Assembly: GCA_014155875.1 (NCBI GenBank)
Contig: JACEFZ010021792.1
Coordinates: 62,001 to 126,000, forward strand
Direction of reading: 5' to 3'
DNA: 64,000 bases
Source of the DNA: Cepaea nemoralis
Lineage: Eukaryota > Mollusca > Gastropoda > Stylommatophora > Helicidae
Position 1 is the first letter of the stretch. Every line of letters begins with the position of its first letter. The position numbers and the translations under genes are program-made. Below are positions 44,401 through 55,088 of this stretch, in pieces. The notes under the pieces were generated by a model, which saw nothing but the letters and a program-made list of their open reading frames with translations, did not search any database and was not told the origin of the DNA.

Positions 44401-47400
44401 TTTGATATTTGTTCCAGCCGGTTTTGTGTCAACAGAAAGAGTTCATCCTAAATTTGAAATTACCTGGGGATAACAGATGTTCCACATTTGAAAAATACCT
44501 GTGACTATGTGTTGTAATTGTTTCAGCTGAAGTATTATTCGTTTACTCACTTGATATGATATATTAACTCTGCAGTATGCACCTGACAAGATGCAGTGTA
44601 ATATGCCAGGCAATAAATCGTGCAATATATTGTTTGTGGCTTCTGTACTTAAATTCACTAAGAGAATATATTGTTTTGAATAACTATAAGAACTGGACAC
44701 TGAAATGGCATGGCAATAAGGCCCTTGATCTTTTTCAAAACACACTATCCTTTTTTACAGAACAAAGGTCAGACAAAAACTACTGGTCTGACAGAAGCTA
44801 CATGAAGGACCCAGCCCATACTTCTATGGCAGTAGACTGGCATACTTCTTCTCTGTGATGAAGATTTCTAAACAAAAATACCAAACATAGAATGCATTTA
44901 CTTCTACATTTGATTCCCTCATGGAGTAGACGCCCTCAGCCTTCCCTGCTAACCTTACTCTTGTTCCTTCTAGTTGTGCCTTCCCCTTGTTCTTTTCCCC
45001 TCAATCTTGCCTGTTGTCACCAAGTTCTCTAGTTTATTTCTTCTCATAACATGCCAAAAACATTTGACTGTCTACGTCTAATTTCTCTAATCAGTTTTCA
45101 TCTTTCATTTGCCTCTTTTAGGATTGCTCATTGGTTTTTCTGCCTGTCCATGGTATTCTTTGCATTTTCCTCAGAAACCACATTTAATTTACTCCACTTC
45201 TCTGATTTTCTATCAATTACAAAACATGACTTTCTTGGCATCTGTAAAGAAGGTAGTTTGCCATTGCTTTCCTTCTTAGCAGTGACCATACTAGTTAATA
45301 ACCATAGCTATTTTCTCCAAAAAAGAGATATTCTGAATACCGCAGTGAAACTGGAGACCATAACCTACAACTATCTGTTGGCTGCTCTTCAACTTCATAC
45401 ACCACCTGCAAGCGACTCTGATCAGGGGGCAAAACAGGTAATTTACATTGCCCTTATCCAGCCACCCCATTACACCTGGCATCTCTTGTATGGATCTCAT
45501 TATTATTTCAGTGCACAAACTGAACAAAGCACCCATGGATCTGAACGGACTGTGATGATGATTATCTTCACTAACCACATATTGTTCATCCACCATAAAA
45601 GATTAAGCCTACTCATCATAAATTAGAGAACTTGGTGACAACTAGCAAGATTGAGGAGAAAAGAACAAGAGGAAGGCAGAGAGGTAAATATCTGGATGGC
45701 TTAGCCATGTGGCATGGTCGAGATAAGAACACGAAGCCGATCATGCGAGATGATGAAAATTGAGTGCCCACGCTTATCAGCATGGCAAATGATGATGATG
45801 ATGACTCATCCAATGAGATGTGCTAATTCTGAGCCTGGAAGTTTTTGGGCACTGTGGACAGCAAATTGTTTTTTTGCACCGTGGACAACAAATTGTTTTT
45901 GGGCACTGTGGACAGCAAATTGTTTCTGGGCACTGTGGACAGCAAATTGTGGTCAACTAGAGGAGGGATGTCCTGCATTGAGCTTCTTTCTGGCTTGTCT
46001 TTACTGATTTGCTAGGGTGATTTTTGCTAGGGTGATTTTTGTTGCTTCATAAGCCACTGCACTATGATGAAGAATGTATGCCATCAAGATTGATCTTGAG
46101 CAGCAGTCTCCCATATTTCTGTGTCGATGTCAAAGGACCGAAGTGCAGTCTACAGGATATCCTTATCTCATCTTTTCCTGGTTGCCTGGAGATCTTTTCC
46201 CATACTGTAGTAGTCACCATAAAGTATTCTCTTTGAAAACCGATGATCATGATCTGGCATGCCGGCTAGGTGTCCAGTCCAGCAAATCTGGTATTTCTCT
46301 AGTATCATGTGCATGCTTAACGGGTTTTCTCAAGCATAAAATGTATATACATACAACAAACTACCAAACAATGAATATTCAACTGTTTCATTTTACACTA
46401 ATGATATGTCCTTTGGCTATTACATGTAACTTACCTGCAGCATGCACAACAAGACCTAACGTGGCAGTTATTTTATTCCTGTTTGGCCCATGTGCAGCAG
46501 CTTCAGCATCAATTGGCACTGAATGTGCATGCATGCTCCCTCCAATCTGATCCACCAGCAACATGAAAATGAATCCTGCCACTAAGCTTATGCCAATCAC
46601 AGAATGCTTCTCTATCAAGCCATGAGAGTCACTCTCATGCTCATGATGAAGTGCTTCTGCTTGTGAGCTTTCAATATTTTCTTTGGCAACTTCCTTGGCA
46701 ACTGAGACTGCTGAAGCATCATGATCATCATGTTCTGTTAAAAAAAAAATATACAGTATAGACTAGATTAAGGACACAATGAGCCATTATGTTTTTAGCT
46801 AATTTGTACACAGAAATTGCGTCTGTGACAATTTTTGCTACTTTAAAAATATTCACTTAAACGTAAGACGGTGATTAATTATGATTGAACATCTCAGAAC
46901 GAATGAACGAATGGACTTTATTTTCAAAGGGTAACAAATTGGGCATGCAGGCCCGTCTTACATTCGGCCCTTCCAATCACTCATCTTTCGTTCATCAATA
47001 GTGCATAGGAAAAACATTGTCAAATGAATTTTGTAAACATAAATAATGCATATACCATGTTATGAGACACATCCACCACCCACCCACACACCCCCCACAC
47101 AACCACACACACACACTCAGGCACACATACATGCCCCACCCATCCACCACATCCCCACCCATACACACTTCCACCAACCACCCACACCCCAAGCATACAT
47201 ACATTTCCCAACCCACACATCCCCCACCCACACAGAATGGTTCTGTAGTTGACTTAATCGCATGAAATTGGTACCAGAAAATTATAAGAATAATCTGGTA
47301 ACTTGGCTGGAAAGGAAATGTGGGGACATAGGACACTGGCCACTTCCACATCATTAGGTCATGACCTAGTGAATGTGAAGGCCTACCGCTCCACATGCCG

Positions 47401-50400
47401 ATGGAAGATTCTGGCATGGGATTACCATATCATTTAGAAAAAAACTATTCTTATTTACATGCCAATGAGGCATATTTAAAACATGGTGTTTGACCATTAT
47501 TTTTTCCCACCAAATGTCAAAAGAGGTGCGACATGTTCACGTTCAAACCTTTACTTGTAAGCATGTGAGATCTGGACAACAAACAGAGTAACCATTTAGG
47601 CACTTTAATAACAGCAGATGGATGAACAAGTATGTATTTAGGCACTTTAATAGCAGCAGATGGATGAAAATGTATTTGGGTAATTTAATTACAGCAGATG
47701 GATGACAGAGTATGTATTATTTATGTGAGGCAAGAACATGAATGTACATGAGAGAGTAGAACAAAAATAAACATGAGGGAGGAGAACAAGACTAAACATG
47801 ATAGAGTAGAACAAAACTATACATGATAGAATAGAACAAAACTATACATGATAGAGTAGAACAAAACTATACATGATAGAGTAGAACAAAACTAAACATG
47901 AGGGAGGAGAACAAGACTAAACATGATAGAGTAGAACAAAACTATACATGATAGAGTAGAACAAAACTATACATGATAGAGTAGAACAAAACTATACATG
48001 ATAGAGTAGAACAAAACTAAACATGAGGGAGGAGAACAAGACTAAACATGATAGAGTATAACAAAACTATACATGATAGAGTAGAACAAAACTAAACACG
48101 AGGGAGGAGAACAAGACTAAACATGATAGAGTAGAACAAAACTATACATGATAGAGTAGAACAAAACTATACATGATAGAGTAGAACAAAACTATACATG
48201 ATAGAGTAGAACAAAACTATACATGATAGAGTAGAACAAAACTAAACATGAGGGAGTAGAACAAGACTAAACATGATAGAGTAGAACAAAACTATACATG
48301 ATAGAGTAGAACAAAACTATACATGATAGAGTAGAACAAAACTATACATGATAGAGTAGAACAAAACTATACATGAGGGAGGAGAACAAGACTAAACATG
48401 ATAGAGTAGAACAAAACTATACATGATAGAATAGAACAAAACTATACATGATAGAGTAGAACAAAACTATACATGATAGAGTAGAACAAAACTAAACATG
48501 AGGGAGGAGAACAAGACTAAACATGATAGAGTAGAACAAAACTATACATGATAGAGTAGAACAAAACTATACATGATAGAGTAGAACAAAACTATACATG
48601 ATAGAGTAGAACAAAACTATACATGATAGAGTAGAACAAAACTATACATGATAGAGTAGAACAAAACATGAGAGAGTAGAACAAAACTAAACATGAGGGA
48701 GGAGAACAAGACTAAACATGATAGAGTAGAACAAGACTATACATAATAAAGTAGAACAAAACTATACATGATAGAGTAGAACAAAACTATACATGATAGA
48801 GTAGAACAAAACTATACATGATAGAGTAGAACAAAACTATACATGATAGAGTAGAACAAAACTATACATGATAGAGTAGAACAAAACTATACATGATAGA
48901 GTAGAACAAAACTATACATGATAGAGTAGAACAAAACTATACATGATAGAGTAGAACAAAACATGAGAGAGTAGAACAAAACATGAGAGAGTAGAACTAA
49001 ACATTAAAAACTCAAAACAATGTATTCCCTTAGTGAATTTAAATACAGAAGCCACAAACAAGATGTTGCACAATTTATTGCCTGGCATATTCCGAAATAG
49101 TTTGAAGTAAATTTGAAATTACCGCGGGGATAACAGATGTTCCACATTTGAACAATACCTGTGACTATGTGTTTTAACTATTTCACTATTATTCATTTAT
49201 TCACTTTATATGATATGTAACTTTGCAGTATGCACCTGACAAGATGCAGCAAAATATGCCAGAGAATAAATCATGCAACATATTGTTTAAGGCTTGTGTA
49301 TAAACATGAAAGAGTCAAACAAGATGATGCACAAAAGTCCTCACTTGCTTCATGATACATAGCATGGACGCCTTCGGGGATAATGACCGCCAGAGCTGTC
49401 CCAACCAAAAGCCCGGCTCCCAACACTGTCACTAACTTTAGCTTTTCCTGCAACAATGCAATAAAAGATGGAATTGATATATTCAGAACAAAATCATCAT
49501 CAAGTGCCATGACATCTGACACAAGCGTTCATGTCTCTACACAGATCTGTCTTTAGTGTTCTGAAACAACTCTGCTGATGATATACCTCAACGTCGTCAT
49601 CTCAGTCCATTCAACATCATTTCTCGTGGGCTGTCTCTGTTCCCCTTGATCTTTCCTGTCATCACAATGTACTCCAATGCCTCTCTTCTCATCACATAAC
49701 CAAAGAAAGTATTTGTCTAATTCTTATTGTTGAATATAATGTTTTAGTTTCATAAGTATATATTTTAGGCAGAACAAAATAAGAATGAGGGAGTTTTCAT
49801 GGCGAAGTGGTCAAGCCGTCTGACTCGGGCTCTGAAGGTTGTGGGTTCAATTCCGAGCCGCGTCCTTCAGTTCACGAGTTCACTGTTTTCAGAGACTCAC
49901 GGGGGTCATCGCTGAAGCTACGGAGTTCATGCTTTGTGCGACGCTTTCGGTAGTTTGCTGTGGAAAGAGACTGAGCCACATGGGATAAAAACCCAGTGCA
50001 ATGAAGTCGACTTTTAAATGACTTTTTAAAAATAAGAATGGAAGATGTCAGTAAAATAAAATTCACTGTTGAAAAAATTAATAAAAATTAATGAATTTAA
50101 TACAAAAGAAATAAGTCAGTAACATAATATGAATTTTAAATTGACCACATAATTTTAACAATAAATAAGAAACCAACAACATAGTAACACAATTAGTAAC
50201 ATATAAGTCAGGTGTCTCTGCAGCAATGTGATTATGCCGCCTGCCAATTAACAAGTGGCCTATTTATGGATACATTCTCCATCAATCCATCATGTGCCAT
50301 GCTGATAAGTGTGGGCGGTCATGTTTTGCCATCTCACTCGATCACCAGAGTCATAGATCAGTTCCGTGTTCCTGTCTTGACCATGCCATGTGGCCAAGCC

Positions 50401-52340
50401 ATCCAGGTATTTACTTCTCGGTCTTCCCCTTGGTCTCTTCCCTTCGATCTTGCCAGTTGTCACCAAGTAATTTATTCTCATAACATCATCATCATCAAGT
50501 GCCATGTCGACTGGCGTAGGCATTCATGACATTTCACAGATCTCAGCCTTTGGTTCTCCATGCCCAAAAACTTTTGACTGTCTACGTCTAATGTCTCTAA
50601 TCAGTTTACGATCTTCATTTGTTTCTTGAAGGACTTGTTCATTGGTTTTTCTGTCTGTCCATGGTATTCTTTGCATTTTCCTCAGAAACCACATTTCCAC
50701 AGCCATCAGATGTTTTTCAGCTTGACTGCTAATTGTCCATGCTTAACATCCATACAAAAGTATAGGTTCTATGTAGCACTTCAACACTCTTTTTCTCATT
50801 TCAATTGATATCTTTTTATTGGCCAGTATGTTTTTCATCTTGCAAAAGGCTACCTTCACCATGGCAATTCTTGTTCTAATTTCTTCAAGGCATCTCCCCA
50901 TCAGATGTTATAACTGTTCCGAGATAACTGTACTGATTAACTTGCTTAAGAATATGCCCATTTACTCGTATATCACATTGTGGTATTTCCTTCTTCCCAA
51001 TGACGACCATAATCTTTGTCTTCTTAATATTCAGTTCTAACCCTAGTTGTTCACTGTGTGCAACAACCACATCTACTAAATGTCACAGGTCCTGTTCATT
51101 GTCTGCAATCAAGACTGTATCATCTGCATATCTAATGTTATTGATGCATACATTCTGAAGCCTCAAAAATATTTTGTGCCTTGAGCCCAATGATCACTAA
51201 GAAACAAGTGGTAATGAGTAAAACTCAATATTTCTCTGACGTACATATGTGGTGAAGGGGTTACGGACACATTAATCCCGCATACTGCTTTCGAAACACA
51301 GCTTTGGCAGCAGACCACCTTACATTGGTTTTCATAAAATGGTATGAACATAAAATTGCCAAGTAATCATTATCATGTGCGCCATGCCGATAAGCGTGGG
51401 TGGTTATCTTTTACCATCTCACACGGTCACCAGAGTCGTGGACCAGCTCTGTGTCCTTGTCTCAACCAAGTAATCACAAACAGCCAAAAAATGCTGGGGT
51501 CGACTGCAACTAACATAAAATACAGTTTTACCATTTTAAACTTTCTTATTTAAACATGTAAATAATAACTGATCCAGTGATAACAAGTGTTATTAGCAGA
51601 AAGTGAGCAGGTGGCACAAGTAGGTAAACAAGTGAAATGCAGAACACTGTTAATGTTTGCACTCGCTCACTTTGTACTCAAGCGTGGTCCATACATGCTA
51701 CTTCTAGTAGCACTGAACTGAAATCTGCATGAGGACTAGCTTTCCCTATTATCTTTGTCCCTCGCCATCAGGCAAACCCACTCCGACTTCAGAGGTGGTG
51801 CAGAATGTGAATTAGATTCTAATATTCAATCAAATTAAAATAATGAACATTAACAATGCAGAGAAGAGGCTCATAATGAATTTCAGAGCAAGTGAAGAGA
51901 TACTAGAACATGTTGCCAAAGGACACATAATAATAACAGATAATCATAGAAGTAAAACATCAATCAAAAAGAGGATAGGAATGGAGAAAGATACATTAAA
52001 ATATATATATATCATTGGCACCTTGCCGTCTTGACAGACGATAGTTTGTGCTTTAAAAAGGCATAACTTTTACCTATGGCGGTAGCGAATGTGACTGATA
52101 AGGCCAATTTGCACTGTAAATGTCCGTTCACGGTGGGTGCATGTGAACATGTGGTCATTTCCACCATCATGCACCATCTCTCGGTGTGTGACTTATCTGC
52201 AATAATTTTCTCCTTTGTCTTTATTCCATTTCTGATGTTTGCCCTCCATGCATATGCAACACGTTCAGCGGCGCCCTGCTCCCAATGTGCATTATCAATG
52301 TCTGTATCAATCATGTCCCGCTTACGCACATCTTTGTATT

Positions 52341-52437
<97 letters not shown>

Positions 52438-54801
52438 AATAAACTAAATATGAAAATAGACATATTCATGTACATGCAACACTAATATATGGTTGCTAAG
52501 AGATTCGTTTCGAAACCAAAAAGTTAATATTAAAAAGCCAAAATTTGGTCACTTTAGATCCAACTTTTACTGGGCCACAAGCAAACCTGCCTAGTGTGTT
52601 CCGCCCTCATCTTCAATAGCCAGTTAAGAGTTCCAATACTAACTGTACCAGTAGCAGATTGATTATGTGTCCGTCTGGCCTTTCCCCCAAAGACTGAGTG
52701 TTGGCAATATCTGTATATTAGTTAGATAACAGTTGACTGAGGTTATGGAATTTTGGATATATGGAAGAACAGGTTACATTTAATGGAAACAAAAACAAAC
52801 AAATATAGAATTAATAGACAAGCTGGGAATGAAAAAGTCTATGTCACAGACCAGCTACGCATGTGATATAGGGTATTTTTAATGACTGCAGTTTTTGAAA
52901 ATATTGTCGATCCAAGTTTTGTATTTACCTACTGTGGAGTTCATGCAACACAATGCAACATAACAGGTAAATACAAAACTTGGAATGGCAATATTTTCAA
53001 AAAACTGGACAGTCATTAAAAATACACCAAGTATAATGGGAGTGGCCTCTGACACAAGTCAACTAATGGGCAGCAGCATTTATTACTCAATTCGTCAACT
53101 CAAGAACCTAATTCACACAACAATTAATATCTCTGCATATAACAGTATAACTTATGCAGAAGCTTTGATGAGGAACAGTTGCTTTAATTTTATTAGTTCT
53201 TTAAGTTCTATTCAAATAATTTGTCTCCCAGAATTTTGAAAGAGTGGAGCAATGTCATTATATTAGCCATGTCATCTGTTGCCTATAGTATTTGCGGTGT
53301 AGGACAGGGGTGTCTCGAGCCTGAGGAATTAATGCCACCTCACCTGGCTTGTACAGTCACCACGAACTATGCAGGTTATGATTTTCTTTTTGCCCCTGAA
53401 AGAAAAAAATCCACTACCTTACCAAGGATTTCGAACACGAGTCTCCCAAAGGAGAACCCAGTATTCTAGCCACTCAGCCAGCCGCACCTCATTATATTTC
53501 TTTCCCCCGCGTTTCCATCCTGTTTCAGGATATTGCGGTCAACATCAGCATCTTTCAGCTGTATGTTGATTCCAAGGCTAGATTACGCTCATCAGCATGC
53601 CACGACTTTTCTGAGCGACCGGCTCCATACTCTCATAAGTCACTGGCGTGACTCGAACCACTTCCAATTCTCTTGCGCTCATGTCAACCACTGAGAGTAT
53701 TCGGGGTTACAGAGAAAGCTGCTAACCCCTCGACCAGGGAGATCCTCATTATATTAGTAATATTAATTATTATTATTAACTTGATAATTAATACTTCTGA
53801 CACAACCAACCAACATTGCTGGGAAAAGTTGGAGGAGGGCAAACAAGAGGTAGACAGCGATACAAGTGGGAAGATACTAGACAGCATCAAGGGGCAGACG
53901 CACAGCAGTCTATCAGGGTGTGTACACGAGTCACTACACAACTAAAGCAATAAAGACAAGTGTTTAACTTCAATAACTGAATCAATGTTTATAACGGGGC
54001 TTTGGAGATCCAATCCATAATTTAGGGGTTCATTTAGTCCGATTATGAGACCCGAAAACGCGCCTGCACAGAAGGATCCATTGTGTCACCAAAAATGGCA
54101 GTGATATAACCCTGTATGCTTCCAACATCATTCATTCATATATCATGTAACAATAAAAGACATCATCTTAGTTTCTGCAGAACAGGTCAGTTAATGACTA
54201 CCACCATAGCTACATAGGCCTTGAAAAACCAAATCCAGCGGTACCTCAAAGAAGCCTGTATGCCAATTCTAAGCGGAGATATCTGGACACAATGGAGAGT
54301 TGCACAGTTGGAAAATCTGTGAAAATTTTTTGGTTCAAGATCCCGACACTCAAATGTGAATATCTCCGCTTAGAATTGACATACTGCCATCATTGAGGTA
54401 CCGTTGGATTTGGTTTTTCAAGGCCTTTCTATCTGTGGTGTCTCATTAGCAAATGCTCAATCTGAAAATCATGATCAAACCTAACACTAGGACTACAGTC
54501 AACCTTCAATATAGACGGCATTTGACTGATTGAGCATTTGTTTCATAACTAAAGATATGAAACTATTAATGACAAGACCAACAACTACATTTACTATTGC
54601 TAAATATAATAGTCAGTCATACAGACCAACTTATGAAGCTGGTTACAACAAAGTTACAACACCCCCGGTGACTGTGAAGTTGCAGGTGAACGGTACGCTG
54701 CCTACCTCAGAAAGAGTGACTGTCAACGGAATTATTCCAGCAAGATAACATCCCACCAGCATTGCCAACGACAGGCCCAGGAGCGTTAATATATCATCCA
54801 T
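38235..54801 (-). CDS. SLC39A9: ZIP9 zinc transporter (SLC39A9), six coding exons
   Basis: ZIP9 moves zinc toward the cytosol across Golgi and plasma membranes, and in vertebrates it also acts as a membrane androgen receptor. Exons, right to left: 54706-54801, 49345-49447, 46435-46734, 43687-43772, 41964-42098, 38235-38479. Every junction is GT/AG and the phases chain correctly (0, 1, 1, 0, 0). About 321 residues are predicted, against 307 in human. The product has a hydrophobic first helix, [22 protein letters not shown], a His-rich loop, [19 protein letters not shown], the metal-site helices [14 protein letters not shown] and [13 protein letters not shown], and the family's C-terminal [10 protein letters not shown]. 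The last exon lacks one base. Introns are full of transposons. The gene is divergent to ERH. Confidence 0.95.
38612..38750 (-). repeat. SINE-A 3' half
   Basis: AGTTGCATGTCCTTTAAAGG, then TAGTTTGCCACTGCTTTTTG in reverse orientation, immediately upstream of SLC39A9 exon 6. Confidence 0.65.
38751..39640. other. SLC39A9 intron 5, unassigned part
   Basis: No gene. A C-run followed by an A/C-rich tract (AAACAAACAAC units) lies at 39290-39350. Confidence 0.4.
39645..39880 (+). repeat. SINE-A copy
   Basis: Head TCTGTTGTGAAGGTGTTGCA, box-B relic CATTCGAAACACAGC, body through CAATGCTGGGGTTGATTGC. In SLC39A9 intron 5. Confidence 0.75.
39905..41200 (-). mobile_element. RTE-like LINE, 3' half
   Basis: Minus-strand copy of the family at 31780 and 50285. 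Its end ([12 protein letters not shown], 39920) and the blocks for the cysteine-rich tail, the YLGTVI region and the FIDYTKAF region (about 40910) are recognisable through many frame breaks. It lies in SLC39A9 intron 5, on the same strand as the gene. Confidence 0.75.
41201..41960. other. SLC39A9 intron 5, unassigned part
   Basis: No family recognised with confidence. A CA run lies at 41938-41949. Confidence 0.35.
41964..42098 (-). CDS. SLC39A9: SLC39A9 exon 5
   Basis: 135 bp, 45 codons: [42 protein letters not shown]. Acceptor TTTTCAG, donor CAG|GTATTC. The LLHEG His and Glu belong to the ZIP metal site. Confidence 0.95.
42105..42960 (+). mobile_element. RTE-like LINE fragment with two smaller insertions
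   Basis: Plus-strand pieces: [20 protein letters not shown] and [14 protein letters not shown] (endonuclease end, 42150-42260), [20 protein letters not shown] (42470-42540), [15 protein letters not shown] and LYRLYQS-type RT scraps. At 42284-42400 a minus-strand end of the RNase H LINE family (TTAGTTAGTCGACAGATCAT) is inserted. At 42785-42850 there is a Penelope-tail scrap. Confidence 0.65.
43170..43370 (-). repeat. SINE-D copy (tRNA-derived)
   Basis: On the minus strand: TGATCAGACAAGCGGTTAGC, then a box B GGTTCTAATCCC, and a body with GCGAAACGGACATATAATC and TTGGAACTCTTCGCTGGCTG. A body fragment recurs at 52590-52700 (-). Confidence 0.65.
43687..43772 (-). CDS. SLC39A9: SLC39A9 exon 4
   Basis: Completes the Ala codon split by the intron and encodes [20 protein letters not shown] then FVAIMLHK. 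Acceptor TCAACAG, donor AAG|GTATTG. Holds conserved metal-site residues Asp and His. Confidence 0.95.
43900..44120 (+). repeat. Probable tRNA-derived SINE
   Basis: AGTGGCTAGTGCACTTGTCT resembles a tRNA D-arm and box A, and GTCATGAATTCAAATACTCC a decayed box B. No second copy in the window. Confidence 0.4.
44141..44251 (-). repeat. Copy of a mariner end together with its flank
   Basis: About 111 bp match 36889-36999 in inverted orientation. They cover the mariner terminus (ending 44207) and 44 bp of sequence beyond the TA target. Confidence 0.75.
44336..44690 (+). mobile_element. Penelope-like tail with local duplication
   Basis: Two tandem copies of about 71 bp (TTCCAGCCGGTTTTGTGTCA onward), then the family tail with CTGACAAGATGCAG (44583) and GCCAGGCAATAAATCGTGC. 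The hammerhead core has decayed (CTGACAA, TGTAA), but stem I TGCAC/GTGCA pairs perfectly. Confidence 0.7.
44950..45440 (-). mobile_element. RTE-like LINE pieces, minus strand
   Basis: 45000-45190 matches the LINE tail (CCATGGTATTCTTTGCATTT, TCAGAAACCACATTT). 45236-45440 is the inverse of the LINE 5' untranslated block at 5780-5990. Confidence 0.65.
45615..45810 (+). mobile_element. RTE-like LINE 3' end
   Basis: [18 protein letters not shown] then [21 protein letters not shown] frame, ending in a GATGATGATG tail. Confidence 0.7.
45838..45958. repeat. 27-bp tandem repeat, four copies
   Basis: GGGCACTGTGGACAGCAAAT with TTGTTTTT spacers. The second unit is diverged. Confidence 0.85.
46000..46305 (-). 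mobile_element. LINE C-terminal end
   Basis: Minus-strand remnants of a LINE tail ([20 protein letters not shown] near 46100, LAGHMPDHDHR-like near 46255). It lies in SLC39A9 intron 3, 130 bp downstream of exon 3. Confidence 0.55.
46435..46734 (-). CDS. SLC39A9: SLC39A9 exon 3
   Basis: Acceptor AACAG at 46735. Encodes the cytosolic His/Asp loop ([10 protein letters not shown], then [10 protein letters not shown]), a membrane helix with [11 protein letters not shown], a second variable loop, and TLGLVVHAA whose His is in the metal path. Donor G|GTAAG at 46434. Confidence 0.95.
46910..47030 (-). repeat. LINE 3' UTR fragment
   Basis: Inverse match to 1190-1312, in SLC39A9 intron 2. Confidence 0.55.
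47060..47245. repeat. CCA/CA-rich low-complexity tract
   Basis: Almost only A and C, built on CACCCACACA variants, with strong strand asymmetry. Open frames on either strand are by-products. Confidence 0.85.
47590..47715. repeat. Short tandem repeat before the satellite
   Basis: Three units of GGCACTTTAATAGCAGCAGA plus TGGATGA, imperfect. Confidence 0.7.
47740..49012. repeat. 25-bp satellite with 125-bp higher-order period
   Basis: About fifty copies of ACATGATAGAGTAGAACAAA plus ACTAT. A variant unit, ACATGAGGGAGGAGAACAAG plus ACTAA, recurs at 47771, 47896, 48021, 48096, 48246, 48371, 48496 and 48691, most often 125 bp apart. Located in SLC39A9 intron 2. Confidence 0.95.
49040..49300 (+). 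mobile_element. Penelope-like tail
   Basis: AAATTACCGCGGGGATAACA, AATACCTGTGACTATG, CTGACAAGATGCAGC (49236) and GAATAAATCATGC in family order. A short inverted tail piece lies at 49064-49095. The hammerhead core is decayed. It ends 45 bp from SLC39A9 exon 2. Confidence 0.7.
49345..49447 (-). CDS. SLC39A9: SLC39A9 exon 2
   Basis: Acceptor TTGCAG at 49448, coding [19 protein letters not shown] and [12 protein letters not shown], donor A|GTGAG at 49344. Contains the second membrane helix. Confidence 0.95.
49560..49735 (-). mobile_element. LINE 3' end, decayed
   Basis: Minus-strand scraps of the [20 protein letters not shown] type end near 49640. Confidence 0.5.
49793..50020 (+). repeat. SINE-E, single full copy
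   Basis: Box A TGGCGAAGTGG (49800-49810) and box B GGTTCAATTCC (49844-49854), then a body with GAAGCTACGGAGTTCATGC, TTTGTGCGACGCTTTCGG and GGAAAGAGACTGAGCC. This is the source form of the 103-bp satellite at 29881-30715. Confidence 0.85.
50285..51150 (-). mobile_element. RTE-like LINE, 3' half
   Basis: Minus strand: [17 protein letters not shown] (51140 downward), [74 protein letters not shown] and the end AHTYQHGT at 50290. A 70-base insert with ATCATCATC lies near 50470-50550. Best-preserved member of its family here. Confidence 0.85.
51245..51515 (+). repeat. SINE-A copy split by a 98-bp LINE end
   Basis: SINE-A runs to 51369 and resumes at 51468. The insert 51370-51467 is a minus-strand LINE tail (GCCATGCCGATAAGCGTGGG). 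The 9-mer AAGTAATCA stands on both sides (51361-51369 and 51468-51476). Confidence 0.85.
51659..51810 (-). repeat. SINE-B 3' part
   Basis: CACTCGCTCACTTTGTACTC, CTTCTAGTAGCACTGAACTG, CGACTTCAGAGGT in reverse family order. Confidence 0.65.
52010..52340 (-). mobile_element. LINE C-terminal end
   Basis: Minus-strand frame [21 protein letters not shown] then AWRANIRNG is the typical LINE C-terminal region. It abuts the TA repeat. Confidence 0.7.
52342..52434. repeat. (TA)n microsatellite
   Basis: About 46 uninterrupted TA units. Length may be unreliable in assembly. Confidence 0.98.
52590..52700 (-). repeat. SINE-D body fragment
   Basis: Matches 43180-43270. Confidence 0.6.
52874..53024. repeat. 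Inverted repeat (hairpin), about 58-bp arms
   Basis: Arms 52874-52930 and 52965-53024 are near-perfect complements around a 34-base centre. Key words TATTTTTAATGACTG and CCAAGTTTTGTATTTACCT. No coding. Could be a MITE or an inverted-duplication scar. Confidence 0.85.
53261..53512 (-). repeat. SINE-C copy
   Basis: Minus strand: GGCTGAGTGGCTAGAATACT, then CGTGTTCGAAATCCTTGG and the SINE-C body through CTACACCGCAAATACTATAGG. Confidence 0.75.
53800..53945 (+). mobile_element. LINE tail scrap
   Basis: [18 protein letters not shown] resembles the basic LINE RT C-terminus. Very short. Confidence 0.4.
54198..54444. repeat. Palindromic repeat (MITE-like hairpin)
   Basis: Arms about 54198-54290 and 54350-54444 are inverse copies with words GGCCTTGAAAAACCAAATCC, GGTACCTCA and AATTCTAAGCGGAGATAT. 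One arm occurs alone at 4590-4680. It sits 260 bp from SLC39A9 exon 1. Confidence 0.8.
54706..54801 (-). CDS. SLC39A9: SLC39A9 exon 1 (coding part)
   Basis: Starts at ATG 54801-54799 and encodes 32 residues beginning MDDILTLLG, forming the first membrane helix ([15 protein letters not shown]) and ending LSE before donor GTAGG. This N-terminus is nearly that of vertebrate ZIP9, so the start is secure. Confidence 0.95.
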
Positions 54802-55088
54802 AATGCCTGCAGTTGTGTGCAACTCTACCCTATACGTGAAACGGCCACAATCAATAATATTTCATGCACGTCCTCACTTCCCTACATTATTGACATGAAC
54901 TTTATCAGAGGTGGCAGCAACAACATCCGGCGGTCTAATCTCACAATTATTGCCCAAGCAGCACTTCCATCTCGAACGTGTGTTCCCATTGATCGTCGTT
55001 CAGTTCGGTAGACGTTGATTGTACAAATAGACAGATACCCGTGCCAGACAAGGTTTTCTTATTATTATTGCAGCGTTGTTGGTGGAAA
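54802..55088. promoter_or_regulatory. Putative bidirectional promoter of SLC39A9 and ERH
   Basis: 287 bp between the two divergent start codons, thus holding both 5' UTRs and presumably both transcription starts. No TATA box is obvious. Several CTTCC words (ETS-like cores) and an ACATCCGGCGG word are present. Promoter function is inferred from gene order. Confidence 0.7.

Noticed and set aside
47020..47417. Open frames rich in Val, Gly and Cys (minus) or His, Pro and Thr (plus)
   Set aside because: Products of the A/C-rich low-complexity tract.
47740..49012. CRISPR-like regular spacing of repeats
   Set aside because: Units are contiguous with no unique spacers, and the genome is a eukaryote. 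It is a satellite.
52076..52485. Frames with runs of Ile-Tyr
   Set aside because: Translation of the TA microsatellite.
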